Shown: positions 22,886 through 31,532, counted from the stretch's first letter. The stretch: 64,000 nt of DNA from Allokutzneria sp. NRRL B-24872 (GCF_002155965.1 NZ_MUMH01000024.1:1-64000), one strand, 5' to 3'. The notes: generated by a model not told the origin, from the letters alone. Program-made: numbers and translations.

Positions 22886-24028
22886 ATGTGGTGGGGAAAT
22901 CGCTACCCGGTGTTCGTCGCCTCCCGACTGATCTCGCAGACCGGGGACATGGCGGCGCTCTCCGCGCTGACGGTCCACGTGCACGCGAGCACGGGATCGC
23001 CGGTCGCGGTGGGCGCGTTGTTCCTGGTGCGGATGCTGCCCAGGATTCTGGGCCTGGTCGCGGGCGCGATCGGCGACCGGGCGGAGCTGCGCGGGCTGAT
23101 GATGGTCTGCGACGCCGTGTGCGGGGCGGTGTTCCTGCTGATCGCGCTCGTCGACCCGAGCTTCCCGCTGTTGCTGGCGCTGGTGTTCGTGGCGGAGTCC
23201 GCTTCGACGATCACCCTGCCCGCCGCGCGGACGCTGATCGGGCGGACGGTCCCGAAGGAGCACTTGGCCGCGGCGAACGGGATGCTGATCGCGGCTTCGG
23301 CGACCGGCTTCGCCAGCGGCGCCGCGCTGGGCGGGCTGCTCGCGGGGATGGGCGACTACCGGTGGGCGTTGGTGATCAACGCGGCTTCGTTCGCGATCTC
23401 GATCCTGTTGCTGGTGCCGCTACCGCGCGCCGTGCCGGAACCGCGTTCCGGGCGGTCGTTCTACGCGGAGACGGTCGCCGGGCTGGCCGTGCTGCGCCGC
23501 TCCGCGCACGTGCGGCCGGTGGTGATCGGCCTGGTCGGGATCGCGTTCGCGGCGGCGTTGGACCGGCCCGCGCTGATCGTGCTGGTGCGCGAGGACCTTG
23601 GTGCTTCGGCCCTCTGGTACGGCTTGGTGCTGGGCGGGATCGCGGTCGGCGGTCTCGTGGCCGCGCTCGGCATGCCCCGTTATCGGGGGATGGACTCGCG
23701 CGCGCTGACGCTGTTCGGCATCGGCATCGCGGCGCAGATGGCCGGTCACCTGACCATGGGGCTCGCACCGGTCACCGCCGTCGTGGTGCTCGGCGCACTG
23801 GTCGCGGGGTTCGGCAACGGGCTGGAATCGTTGTGCGGCAACACGTTGCTTCAGCGTGACGCGCCGAAGGAGTCGCTGGGCGTCGTGCTCGGCGTTGTGC
23901 TCAGCGGCTCCTTCCTCGCCGACGCGGCGGGCTCCGCGCTGGGCGGTCTGCTGGTGGAGACGATCTCCGCGCCCGGCACGTTCGTGGTCGCCGCGCTGAT
24001 CATGCTGGCCTGCGTCAGGATTCGCTGA
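22886..24028 (+). CDS. MFS transporter, 12 TM
   Basis: A 380-aa major facilitator with about 11-12 hydrophobic helices, somewhat short for the family. It resembles enterobactin/macrolide-type exporters with the loop GAIGDRAELRGLM between helices 2 and 3. It starts MWWGNRYPVFVASRLISQTGD at ATG 22886; the frame is open upstream to 22736 but that segment is not membrane-like. It has no adjacent regulator. The 3' end overlaps the convergent SGNH hydrolase gene by 14 bases. Export substrate unknown. Confidence 0.85.
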   Translation: MWWGNRYPVFVASRLISQTGDMAALSALTVHVHASTGSPVAVGALFLVRMLPRILGLVAGAIGDRAELRGLMMVCDAVCGAVFLLIALVDPSFPLLLALVFVAESASTITLPAARTLIGRTVPKEHLAAANGMLIAASATGFASGAALGGLLAGMGDYRWALVINAASFAISILLLVPLPRAVPEPRSGRSFYAETVAGLAVLRRSAHVRPVVIGLVGIAFAAALDRPALIVLVREDLGASALWYGLVLGGIAVGGLVAALGMPRYRGMDSRALTLFGIGIAAQMAGHLTMGLAPVTAVVVLGALVAGFGNGLESLCGNTLLQRDAPKESLGVVLGVVLSGSFLADAAGSALGGLLVETISAPGTFVVAALIMLACVRIR

Positions 24029-25157
24029 ACACCAGCTTGGCGAAGCGCTCGCCCATGCGCAGGTGGGTCGCGGCGTCGGGGTGCAGCTCGTCCAGCAGCG
24101 GCAGCTCGGCGTAGTCGGCCGCCCCGTAGAGCTGCTGGCCGTCCAGGTAGCTCAGCTTCGGGTCCTCGGCCGCGCGCGCCGCGACGATCTTGGCCAGCTC
24201 CGCGCGGATGACGGTCAGCGTGAGCCTGCCGCGCTCGGTCGGGTCGCCGGTGGCGCGGAACTTGACCGCGCCGCTGCTCATGTCCAGTGCGCCGGGGCCG
24301 GGGGTGTGCTCGTGGATGGGGCAGTGGATCGGCGAGATCACCAGCAGCGGCGTGTCCGGCTGACCCTCACGGATCGTGTCGAGGAAGCCGTGCACGGCCG
24401 GGCCGAACGCGCGCAGCCGCATCAGGTCGGCGTTGGCCAGGTTGATGCCGATCTTGACGCTGATCAGATCCGCCGGGGTGTCGCGCAAGGCCCGCGCGGT
24501 GAACGGGTCGAGCATCGCGCTGCCGCCGAAACCCAGGTTGACCAGCTCGACCCCGCCCAGCGACGCCGCGACGGCCGGCCAGGTCGTGCTCGGGCTCGCC
24601 GCGTCCGAGCCGTGGCTGATCGAGCTGCCGTGGTGCACCCAGACGCGGCGCCCGTGCTTCGGCGTCGGCTCGACCGGCGCGTCCGTGCGGAGGGCAACCA
24701 GCTCGGTGACTTCCTTGTGCGGCAACCAGATCTCGATGTCCTTGGGCGTCGGCGCGAGACCGTCGAAGCGCACGGTGCACACCGGTCCCGGCTTGTGCTC
24801 GAAGCCGCCGGTGGCCATGTCGATGATCGTGAAGTTGCCGTCGGGCACGCTCGACTGAGCGGTGAGCCGGCCGTCGACGAGCAGGTCGTACACGCCGTCT
24901 GGCCGCGGCGGGACTCCCCGGTAGGCCGTTTTCGTGGCGAGCACGTCCAGCTCCACCACGGTCGCCGCCGTGCGGAGGACCAGCCGCACCCCGGAGGGTT
25001 GGGCCTCGACCATCGCCAGCTGCGGGTCGTCGCACTGCGCGCGGGCCCTCGCCGGGAGCCGGTGCGGCAGCACACCGCGCTCGGTGACCTCCAGCTCCAA
25101 GGCTCCGCGCAGGAGCTCCGGCGTGATGGGTGTGCTGATCATGTCGCTGGAGGTCAC
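24015..25157 (-). CDS. SGNH/GDSL-type hydrolase
   Basis: A 380-aa hydrolase with an N-terminal beta-sandwich (about 1-155) and a C-terminal SGNH domain. The nucleophile lies in HHGSSISHG, the Gly/Asn blocks follow in NLGFGGSAML and KIGINLAN, and the catalytic Asp-x-x-His is in LDELHPD. This two-domain layout is seen in carbohydrate or acyl esterases. There is no signal peptide. It lies 12 bases after the ABC ATPase gene on the same strand and may be the last gene of that operon, so its product may act on the imported compound. Confidence 0.82.
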   Translation of the reverse strand: MTSSDMISTPITPELLRGALELEVTERGVLPHRLPARARAQCDDPQLAMVEAQPSGVRLVLRTAATVVELDVLATKTAYRGVPPRPDGVYDLLVDGRLTAQSSVPDGNFTIIDMATGGFEHKPGPVCTVRFDGLAPTPKDIEIWLPHKEVTELVALRTDAPVEPTPKHGRRVWVHHGSSISHGSDAASPSTTWPAVAASLGGVELVNLGFGGSAMLDPFTARALRDTPADLISVKIGINLANADLMRLRAFGPAVHGFLDTIREGQPDTPLLVISPIHCPIHEHTPGPGALDMSSGAVKFRATGDPTERGRLTLTVIRAELAKIVAARAAEDPKLSYLDGQQLYGAADYAELPLLDELHPDAATHLRMGERFAKLVFSES

Positions 25158-25169
25158 CGGGCGATTCTG

Positions 25170-25940
25170 TCAGGCGGGGTGGGTGATGCGCCTCAGGAAT
25201 TTCCGGGTGCGCTCCTCGGCCGGGTCGCCGATCACCTGCGCGCTGGTGCCGCGCTCGACGATCACGCCGCCGTCCAGGAACAGCACCTGGTCGGCCACCT
25301 GCTCGGCGAAGCGGATCTCGTGGGTGACGATCACCGTGGTCCAGCCCGAGGAGGCCAGGTCTTTGATCACCGCGAGCACTTCGCCGACCAGTTCGGGGTC
25401 CAGCGCGGAGGTCGGCTCGTCGAAGAGCACCACGCGCGGCTTCAGCGCCAGCGCCCGAGCGATGCCGACGCGCTGCTGCTGGCCGCCGGAGAGCTGCGCC
25501 GGGTAGGCGTCGGCCCGCTCGCCGAGCCCGACCTGGTCGAGCAACGCCCGAGCGTCGGCGACGGCCTCCTCGCGCGGGCGCTTCTGCGCGATCACGGGGC
25601 CTTCGATGACGTTCTCCAGCACGGTTCGGTGCGGGAAGAGGTTGTGCGACTGGAAGACCATGCCGCTCTGCGCGCGCAGCCGGCTCGCCTCCGCGCGACC
25701 CGCTCTGCCGGAGGGCAGCTGGGCGAAGTCGACATCGACGTCGTCGATGCCGATCACGCCGCGCTCGGGGATCTCCAGCGCGTTGAGCGAGCGCAGCACC
25801 GTCGTCTTGCCGGAGCCCGACGGTCCCAAGAGGACGGTCGAGGTGCCGCTGCGCGAGTCGAAGTCGATGCCGCGCAGCACCTTCTGCGCGCCGAAGGACT
25901 TCTCCAGTCCGCGCACGCGGATCTCAGCGGTGTCTGTCAT
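25170..25940 (-). CDS. amino-acid ABC transporter ATPase
   Basis: A 256-aa ABC ATPase of the polar amino acid (PAAT) importer group. Walker A is GPSGSGKTT, the signature is [15 protein letters not shown], Walker B is VVLFDEPTSALD, and the switch His is in TVIVTHEI. The Q-loop region FQSHNLFPHRTVLEN is typical for amino-acid importers. It powers the fused binding-protein/permease encoded just upstream, whose stop overlaps this ATG (25937-25940). Confidence 0.93.
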   Translation of the reverse strand: MTDTAEIRVRGLEKSFGAQKVLRGIDFDSRSGTSTVLLGPSGSGKTTVLRSLNALEIPERGVIGIDDVDVDFAQLPSGRAGRAEASRLRAQSGMVFQSHNLFPHRTVLENVIEGPVIAQKRPREEAVADARALLDQVGLGERADAYPAQLSGGQQQRVGIARALALKPRVVLFDEPTSALDPELVGEVLAVIKDLASSGWTTVIVTHEIRFAEQVADQVLFLDGGVIVERGTSAQVIGDPAEERTRKFLRRITHPA

Positions 25941-27394
25941 GCCGTCACATACCTGTTCAGTCGGGTCTCCAGGCGTTTCTGCGCGGCGGAGAGCCCGACG
26001 CAGATCAGCCAGTAGTACAGACCGGCGAAGGAGTACAGGGCCAGGAACTCGTTGCTCTCGGCCGCGGCGAGCTGCGATTCGCGGAACAGTTCCGTGAGCA
26101 GCACCACCGAGCCCAACGAGGTGTCCTTCACCAGCGACAACAACGTGTTGGACAGCGGCGGCACCGCGATCCTGGCCGCCTGCGGGAGCACGATCCGCCG
26201 CAGCGTCAGCGGGTAGCTGAGCCCGACCGTGGCCGCCGCCTCGAACTGGCCGCGCGGCACGGACAGGATCGCCGAGCGGATCACCTCGGCGGCGTAACCG
26301 GCGACGTTGAGGCTGAAGGCGATCACCGCCGCGAGGAACGGCGAGAACTTCAACCCGAGCTGCGGCAGGCCGTAGAAGACGATGAACAGCTGCAACAGCA
26401 ACGGGGTGCCGCGGATGATCGAGATGAACGCGCGGGCGAGCCAGGAGAGCACCCGGGAGGGGGAGATCCGCGCGAGCGCCACGAGCAGCGCGAGCACGAG
26501 GCCGATCGCGAAGCTCAGCGCTGTCAAGGGAATCGTCACCTTGACGAGGCCGACGAACATCGGCCACGCGGTGTTCGCCACCACCTCCCACGTGCTCCGG
26601 GCGCCGCGTCCCTGGGAGAGGTCCGCGTTCCCGCCGTCGGGCACCGAGACGTCGGCCTTGAAGTACTTCTCGGAAATGCCGCGCAGCGTCCCGTCTGCCT
26701 TGAGCGCGGCGAGCGCCTGGTTGGCTTGGGCGAGCAGGTTCGCGTCCGCCTTGCGGAAGGTGAGGACCTGTTCGGAGCCCTTCTCCCCGGCGTTGGCCGC
26801 GATCTCGACGTCCTTGGAGCCGGTGCTCGCCAGGTAGTCCAGCACCGCGATGTTGTCGTTGACGATCGCGTCGACCCTGCCCTGCGTGAGCAGCGCCGCG
26901 GCCTGCGCGAACCCTTCGACCGCCTCGACCTTCGCCCCGGCTTCGCGCGCGACCTTGGCCCAGTTGCTGGTGCTCGACTGCGCCGTGGTCTTGCCGCTGA
27001 TGTCGGCCAGCGAGGTGATCCGCTCGTCGCCCGTGCGCCGGACGACCACCCCGCGCGAGTACGTGTAGGTGCTGGACAGGCCGTACTTCGCTCGGCGCTC
27101 GTCGTTGGCCGAGACCTGGTTGGCGATGAGGTCGATGCGCCCGGAGTCCAGCGCGGGGAAGATCGCGTCCCACTGCGTCTCGACGAACTCCAGCCGCCAC
27201 CCCGCCTTCCCGGCGACGGCCTTGATCACCTCGATGTCGTAGCCGGTGAGCTGCTGTGATCCCGGGTCGTGGAAGGAGAACGGGGGATAGGTGCCCTCCG
27301 TGCCGACCCGCACGACCGGTTGCTGCGCGTTCGCCGGTGGGGCGAGCACCACCAGCAGCAGGAACAGCAGCACTCCTCTGAGCGCGTGTCGCAT
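25937..27394 (-). CDS. fused solute-binding protein/permease, amino-acid ABC importer
   Basis: A 485-aa fusion. A signal peptide (about 1-24, ending ANAQQ) exports a family 3 solute-binding domain (about 25-255; TEGTYPPFSF, GYDIEVIKAV, DGTLRGISEKYF). After a linker comes a HisM-type permease (about 275-485) with five or so helices and the EAA loop GLSYPLTLRRIVLPQAARIAVPP-like segment. The binding domain is thus tethered to the membrane channel. With the coupled ATPase it should import an amino acid such as cystine or glutamine. The ATG at 27394 is chosen because the signal peptide begins there. Confidence 0.9.
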   Translation of the reverse strand: MRHALRGVLLFLLLVVLAPPANAQQPVVRVGTEGTYPPFSFHDPGSQQLTGYDIEVIKAVAGKAGWRLEFVETQWDAIFPALDSGRIDLIANQVSANDERRAKYGLSSTYTYSRGVVVRRTGDERITSLADISGKTTAQSSTSNWAKVAREAGAKVEAVEGFAQAAALLTQGRVDAIVNDNIAVLDYLASTGSKDVEIAANAGEKGSEQVLTFRKADANLLAQANQALAALKADGTLRGISEKYFKADVSVPDGGNADLSQGRGARSTWEVVANTAWPMFVGLVKVTIPLTALSFAIGLVLALLVALARISPSRVLSWLARAFISIIRGTPLLLQLFIVFYGLPQLGLKFSPFLAAVIAFSLNVAGYAAEVIRSAILSVPRGQFEAAATVGLSYPLTLRRIVLPQAARIAVPPLSNTLLSLVKDTSLGSVVLLTELFRESQLAAAESNEFLALYSFAGLYYWLICVGLSAAQKRLETRLNRYVTA

Positions 27395-27506
27395 CAGCGA
27401 CTCCCTCGACCTCGACCTGGTACCGCGTTGCGAGGTTAGATCGGGTCGGGGGAGTCCCGCGCGCTGATCCACTATGCGGGATTCGGCGTTCGGGCATGAT
27501 GGACTG

Positions 27507-28112
27507 GTGGATTCGAGTGTTGACCGCGCGGTGCGCGACTGGGTGCACGGCTGGGCGCTGACCCGGGGGACCGCCGCGCCGGTCGCCGAGCCTGACGGTT
27601 ACCGCATCGACGTGGGTCGTCCTGGTCACGTGGTGCGCTACGTGCTGCCCTCGACGTCCACTGTGGACGCTCGCTGCGCGTCGTTGACTGCTCCCGGCAC
27701 GTGGCTGAAGATCTGCGGGCGCCCCGCGCTTGGTCCACAGTGGACCGTTGAGGCCCCGGAGTACCTGATGGGCAAGGACCTGTCGGCTTCCTCCCGCGTC
27801 GCCCCGCCCCCTGGTTACGCCGTCTCGCGCTCCCCGCTCGGTGTTGAGATACACGCCTCGGACGGTTCTGTCGCCGCTTCGGGCTTGTTCGCCATCTGGG
27901 GTTCGACGTCCACTGTGGACCAGGTGGTCACCGCCCCCGCGCACCGAAGGAGAGGGTTGGGCGGCGTGGTGATGAGCGAACTCGACGTGCTCGCCGCCGA
28001 AGCCGGTGCCACGCGATCGGTTCTCGTCGCGACCGAGGACGGCCTCGGCCTCTACCGCCGCCTCGGCTGGACTGTGATCAGTCCCGTCACGGCCGCTCAC
28101 CTCGCCTCATGA
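27507..28112 (+). CDS. GNAT family N-acetyltransferase
   Basis: A 201-aa acetyltransferase whose C-terminal half is a GNAT fold: VDQVVTAPAHRRRGLGGVVM supplies the acetyl-CoA pyrophosphate loop (RRRGLGG), and GLGLYRRLGW the last strand. The N-terminal half is less conserved and may bind substrate. GTG 27507 is likely the start. Its gene contains three copies of the TCCAC(A/T)GTGGA palindrome. The stop overlaps the next gene's ATG (28109), so the two are coupled. The acceptor is unknown. Confidence 0.82.
   Translation: MDSSVDRAVRDWVHGWALTRGTAAPVAEPDGYRIDVGRPGHVVRYVLPSTSTVDARCASLTAPGTWLKICGRPALGPQWTVEAPEYLMGKDLSASSRVAPPPGYAVSRSPLGVEIHASDGSVAASGLFAIWGSTSTVDQVVTAPAHRRRGLGGVVMSELDVLAAEAGATRSVLVATEDGLGLYRRLGWTVISPVTAAHLAS
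27656..27920. repeat. three GTCCAC(A/T)GTGGAC palindromes within one gene
   Basis: GTCCACTGTGGAC at 27656-27668 and 27908-27920 and GTCCACAGTGGAC at 27733-27745 lie inside the GNAT gene. The same 11-13 base palindrome recurs at 5832, 9636, 17336, 18701, 42025 and 46263, mostly in coding sequence. Confidence 0.85.
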
Positions 28113-28600
28113 GGTTCTCGTGGCAGGCCGCCCACTACCCGGGCCGCCCCGTCGAGGAGCTGTGGTTCGCCCTCGACCGCGACGCGCGCGGCGACTGGTG
28201 GTTCGACGCGTACTTCCTCGGCCGCGTCCGGTTGAGCGGCGGTTCCGACCACGTCGCCCGCTTCGCTTCCTGGCTGCTCACGCCTGCTGCCGATGAGGCG
28301 TACGAGCGGAGTTTCGTGCTCGTCGACGATGCCCCCGACCCCGGCCGGTCGATCTCCTGGCTCGCTCCCGGCGCCACCGAGCCCACGCGAGTCTCCGACA
28401 CCGAGCTGACCGTCGAGGTCGTGATCGGCCGCGACGAGGACGGCGGCCCGGAGTACCTGATGCTCCAGCCCAGTGGTCACGCGCCGCAGCAGGGTTTCGC
28501 ATTCCAGATCTGCGCGGAACTCGTGTGGGAGCCCATGGAGCGTGCCGTTGTGGAGCGAGGTGCGGCCGCGTTGCTCAGCTCCTGCGCGGGCCTGGCTTGA
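28109..28600 (+). CDS. hypothetical protein, 163 aa
   Basis: An unrecognised soluble protein beginning MRFSWQAAHYPGRPVEELWF. It is rich in Trp and acidic residues and has no signal peptide or known motif. Its ATG overlaps the GNAT stop (ATGA), and tight coupling suggests a shared role, for example as partner or substrate-related protein of the acetyltransferase; this is inference only. Confidence 0.65.
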   Translation: MRFSWQAAHYPGRPVEELWFALDRDARGDWWFDAYFLGRVRLSGGSDHVARFASWLLTPAADEAYERSFVLVDDAPDPGRSISWLAPGATEPTRVSDTELTVEVVIGRDEDGGPEYLMLQPSGHAPQQGFAFQICAELVWEPMERAVVERGAAALLSSCAGLA

Positions 28601-28632
28601 TCTGGGCATGTCGACGACACCTCCCTTCTCGG

Positions 28633-29865
28633 TTACGCGGTGAGTCGTGGGTCGACTCTGATGTTGCGCATCGGTTTCCGCTCCGCGTCCACCCACGGCG
28701 GCGGAATGAAGTCCGGCCTTCCGTCCTCGGCGAAGACGATCTTCCAGTCTTCTTGGTGGATAACGTGATGGTGGTGCGAGCACAGCAACGTCATGTTGTT
28801 CAGATCCGTTGGCCCTCGGTGCTGTGTCCAGTGCAATACGTGGTGAGCTTCCGTCCATGCCGGGGGCCGATCACATCCCGGGAAGGCGCATCCTTTGTCC
28901 CGCACGGCGAGTGCTCTCCGTAGCGGTGGTGGCGCGGTCCGAACTGAGCGCCCGTAGTCGAGGGGGATGCTCTCCCCGTTGAGGACCACCGGAATGACCT
29001 CGGCGTCGCAGGCGACCTGTCGCAGGAGTGAGGCGGTGGCTTCGCCGTCCCAGTCGGTGTAGCCGGAGCGGACCTTCTCTTCCAGCCAGTCCAACCGCAT
29101 CGTGACGACCATCTGCGGGCGCACGCCTCCGCTGATCGGCAGATCGTGGGTGGCCATCGCGATGGTGATCAGTTCGCAGAGTCCGTCGGCGTAGCGCTGT
29201 TCAGGCGTGCGCGGGTCTTCTTCGCCGCCGACCGGTCGGGGTTTGGAGACGGCGTGCAGTGCTTCTTCGACCATCGCGCCCTCGATCGGTGGCAAGCATC
29301 CGTTGAAGACCAGCCATCCGTGCTGGTTCTTGGTCATCCTGAACGACCGGGCGTTCACCGCCGCCTGCTCGTCTGTGAACGCACCCGCCTGGTCAACGTG
29401 GGAGCGGACTCGTTTGCCCAGCTGCATCAGCTCGCGTGGGGTGAGCTCGGGTGCGTGCTTGAGCAGGGATGCCTCGGCCTCGTCGGCGACCTCAACCGGG
29501 ACGTTCTTGATGACGTCGGCGATGACCGCCGCGTGATCACCACTGATCACGCCTGCGTAGAGGGCGTCCCGCGTGTCCGGCACACCGGGCAGGTCTTCCA
29601 CGAGTTGCGAGCGTCGCTTCGCTTCCGCCGGAGAAATCCTCAGGTGTGACCGCAACAGGGTCGCGATGTTCCGGCACCCCTGCGAGGTGTGCAGGCCACG
29701 ATCCTCAGCGCACGCGGCGGCGTCGATCTTCACTGCTGTCAACAGATTAGTGATGGTCTCCAGCTTCGTCAGGAACGCGAGATGCTCATCCTCAGACAAC
29801 TGGTAGACATCGTTCAGTTTGAGATGATCTAGCAAAAGTGACTCGATAGCATTGGTATCCAACAT
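28633..29865 (-). CDS. DUF222/13E12-type HNH endonuclease protein
   Basis: A 410-aa protein with an N-terminal DUF222 helical domain (about 1-300) and a C-terminal HNH nuclease (about 320-385): CAFPGCDRPPAWTEAHHV followed by NMTLLCSHHHHVIH, with two Cys-x-x-Cys-like zinc ligands and the catalytic His pair. Such genes are multi-copy in actinobacteria and often treated as mobile or selfish. ATG 29865 has an ideal AAGGAGG seven bases upstream. Its G+C is visibly lower than in neighbours. The start codon and ribosome site sit in a hairpin loop (29854-29893), and a clear promoter lies just upstream. Confidence 0.9.
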   Translation of the reverse strand: MLDTNAIESLLLDHLKLNDVYQLSEDEHLAFLTKLETITNLLTAVKIDAAACAEDRGLHTSQGCRNIATLLRSHLRISPAEAKRRSQLVEDLPGVPDTRDALYAGVISGDHAAVIADVIKNVPVEVADEAEASLLKHAPELTPRELMQLGKRVRSHVDQAGAFTDEQAAVNARSFRMTKNQHGWLVFNGCLPPIEGAMVEEALHAVSKPRPVGGEEDPRTPEQRYADGLCELITIAMATHDLPISGGVRPQMVVTMRLDWLEEKVRSGYTDWDGEATASLLRQVACDAEVIPVVLNGESIPLDYGRSVRTAPPPLRRALAVRDKGCAFPGCDRPPAWTEAHHVLHWTQHRGPTDLNNMTLLCSHHHHVIHQEDWKIVFAEDGRPDFIPPPWVDAERKPMRNIRVDPRLTA

Positions 29866-29893
29866 GATCACACCTCCTTCCTTGTTGGATACC
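29854..29893 (-). promoter_or_regulatory. hairpin enclosing the HNH start codon and SD
   Basis: GGTATCCAAC (29884-29893 read on minus) is perfectly complementary to GTTGGATACC (29854-29863 on minus). The 20-base loop holds AAGGAGG and most of the ATG. This would display or hide the ribosome site depending on folding, or act as an operator over the transcription start. Confidence 0.65.
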
Positions 29894-29896
29894 TCA

Positions 29897-29924
29897 ATTT
29901 TAGCAAGTCCTCGGGATGCGTCAA
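29897..29924 (-). promoter_or_regulatory. sigma-70-like promoter of the HNH gene
   Basis: On the minus strand TTGACG (29919-29924) and TAAAAT (29897-29902) are separated by 16 bases. This is one of the best consensus promoters in the window; its start site would fall near 29890, at the edge of the hairpin arm. Confidence 0.7.
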
Positions 29925-30095
29925 ATCCGTTGCAGGCTAAAGAGAAACGCGACTTTCAGCTGACAGTGAAACCAGGTCGGCTTTACCTGGGGTGCGCGTG
30001 CCATACGCTTGTTCGCGTGGGCCGGGATTCCTCCCGTGCCCGCCCGGCTAATGAGGGCACGCGCAAGGGGCCCCAGGTCAAGCCGACCCCCCGCG

Positions 30096-30272
30096 CTGGA
30101 ACCAGCCGTTCCCCCGCTGGAAGTCCAGCTCGGCAGACCTGGAAACCCAGCTGGAAGGAGCTAAAAACAGCCGTTCCCCCACTGGAAGTCCAGCCGTGCC
30201 CGACCTGGAATTCCAGCCCGCTCAAGCAGGAAGTCCAGCCGTGCCCTAGCTGGAAGCCGATCCCGCTGGGAA
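30096..30272. repeat. degenerate tandem repeat, about 22-bp period
   Basis: A unit built on CTGGAAGTCCAG recurs with starts at 30096, 30117, 30139, 30161, 30182, 30205, 30227, 30250 and 30266, usually 21-23 bases apart. Copies at 30103-30129 and 30168-30194 are 26/27 identical (CAGCCGTTCCCCC[G/A]CTGG then AAGTCCAGC). The core is a palindrome. The whole 478-base gap 29866-30343 has no supported gene; an open frame crosses it but encodes a repetitive, low-complexity peptide. Confidence 0.8.
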
Positions 30273-30343
30273 GCCACCCGACCGTGCTTCAACCACGGAC
30301 GAATCGGTTTTGCCCTCCCCGCGCCACCTCGTACAGACAGTCC

Positions 30344-31165
30344 ATGAGCGACTGGATTCCCGACGGGATCGACCTCAGCAAGCCGAGCGCGGCGCGCGTG
30401 TACGACTACTACCTCGGCGGCGGGCACAACTTCGAGGTGGATCGGGAGTTCGCGGAGCGGGCGCTGCTCGCGCATCCGTTCGCCCGCGAGATGGCGGTGA
30501 TCAACAGGACGTTCGTGCGGCGCGCGGTGCAGTTGATGGTGGAGCGCGGTGTCCGGCAGTTCTTGGACCTGGGCTCGGGAATCCCGACGGTGGGCAACGT
30601 GCACGAGATCGCCAGGGACTGCCGCGTGGTCTACGTGGACTGCGAGGAGGTGGCGGTGGCGCACACCAGGATGATCCTGCGGGGCAGCGACAGGGCGACG
30701 GTGGTGCACGCGGACGCGGCGCGGGCGGAGGACGTGCTGAGCGCGCCGGAGACGGTGCGGATGCTGGACTTCGACGAGCCGGTGGGGGTGTTGGCGGCGA
30801 CGGTGTTCCACTACGTGCCGGAGCACCACGACCCGTTCGCGGCGCTTGAGCGGTACAGGGACGCGGTGCCGCCGGGGAGCTACCTGGCGATCAGCCACCT
30901 GGCGAGCGACGGTCTGCCCGCGATGATCGAGCAGATGGCGACCATGATGAAGGAGTCGCGGAACAACATTCACCCGAGGACGTGCGCGGAGATCGCGCGG
31001 ATGTTCGGCGACTTCGAGATGGAGCAGCCGGGGCTCGCGGGGGTGGCGAACTGGCAGTCGGAGCGGCCGGTGGACGCGACGCAGCACCTGGACGTGGGAC
31101 TGCTCATCCAAGCGGGGATCGGTCGGAAGTGCGCAGCAGCGCGCGGAAGTTCGGGCACTGGATGA
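30344..31165 (+). CDS. DUF574/SAV2177-type SAM-dependent methyltransferase
   Basis: A 273-aa methyltransferase of the abundant actinomycete DUF574 group. It starts MSDWIPDGIDLSKPSAARVYDYYLGG, a family hallmark (first 15 residues MSDWIPDGIDLSKPS), with the SAM-binding FLDLGSGIPTVGNVHE at about 72-87 and VLAATVFHYVPE later. Targets are unknown; the family is expanded in streptomycetes and relatives. ATG 30344 gives the conserved N-terminus. It lies about 70 bases after the 22-bp tandem repeat, which may be regulatory, and its last 62 bases overlap the convergent MerR gene. Confidence 0.88.
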   Translation: MSDWIPDGIDLSKPSAARVYDYYLGGGHNFEVDREFAERALLAHPFAREMAVINRTFVRRAVQLMVERGVRQFLDLGSGIPTVGNVHEIARDCRVVYVDCEEVAVAHTRMILRGSDRATVVHADAARAEDVLSAPETVRMLDFDEPVGVLAATVFHYVPEHHDPFAALERYRDAVPPGSYLAISHLASDGLPAMIEQMATMMKESRNNIHPRTCAEIARMFGDFEMEQPGLAGVANWQSERPVDATQHLDVGLLIQAGIGRKCAAARGSSGTG

Positions 31166-31505
31166 CGTCCTCGTGCTCGCAGCGGAGCACGTGAGCCAGC
31201 AGCGCCAGCGCGTCCTGGGCGGTGCGGACGCGGTGTTCGAGGCGGGCCTGCTGCTCGCGGAGCACGGCCTTGCGGTCGGCGCCGGCGGGCGCGTGCAGGA
31301 ACACGCGCGTGTCGTCGAGGCTGAGGCCGACCTCCTTGGCCTTGAGGATGAACGTGACGCGCTCGACGTCCGCCGAGCCGTACCTGCGGTGACCGCCGGA
31401 GTGCCGTGACGGTTCGAGCAGCCCGACGGACTCCCAGTGCCGCAGGACGTGCGTGGCGAGCCCGAAGCGCGCGGCGAGCTCGCCGATGGTGAGGCTTGAC
31501 TTCAT
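31104..31505 (-). CDS. MerR family regulator with Cys-containing tail
   Basis: A 133-aa MerR protein. The winged HTH (SLTIGELAARFGLATHVLRHWE, about 4-25 in order, quoted in part) is followed by GHRRYGSADVERV and a dimer helix. The C-terminus has CEHEDVIQCP, two Cys that could sense metal or redox. ATG 31505 lies inside a perfect 16-bp palindrome shared with the divergent methyltransferase promoter, so it probably controls itself and that gene. The 3' end overlaps the neighbouring methyltransferase gene convergently. Confidence 0.82.
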   Translation of the reverse strand: MKSSLTIGELAARFGLATHVLRHWESVGLLEPSRHSGGHRRYGSADVERVTFILKAKEVGLSLDDTRVFLHAPAGADRKAVLREQQARLEHRVRTAQDALALLAHVLRCEHEDVIQCPNFRALLRTSDRSPLG

Positions 31506-31526
31506 GTCGACATGAAATTGCACGCT
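31496..31526 (+). promoter_or_regulatory. MerR-type promoter with 16-bp palindrome
   Basis: TTGACT (31496-31501) is followed by the palindrome TTCATGTCGACATGAA (31501-31516) within a 19-base spacer, and a TANNNT-like CACGCT at 31521-31526. Over-long spacers holding a palindrome are the hallmark of MerR-activated promoters. The predicted transcript would start at about the ATG at 31533, implying a leaderless message. Confidence 0.6.
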
Positions 31527-31532
31527 CGGCGC

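Noticed and set aside
28633-29865. HNH gene as part of a restriction or defence island
   Set aside because: No methylase or other defence gene is adjacent, and DUF222-HNH genes are common, dispersed repeats in actinobacteria.
30096-30272. CRISPR-like array
   Set aside because: Units are about 22 bp and contiguous, with no unique 30-40 bp spacers and no cas genes.
29852-30343. N-terminal extension of the DUF574 methyltransferase through the repeat
   Set aside because: The extension encodes repetitive Pro/Trp-rich sequence, and the family N-terminus MSDWIPDG starts at 30344.
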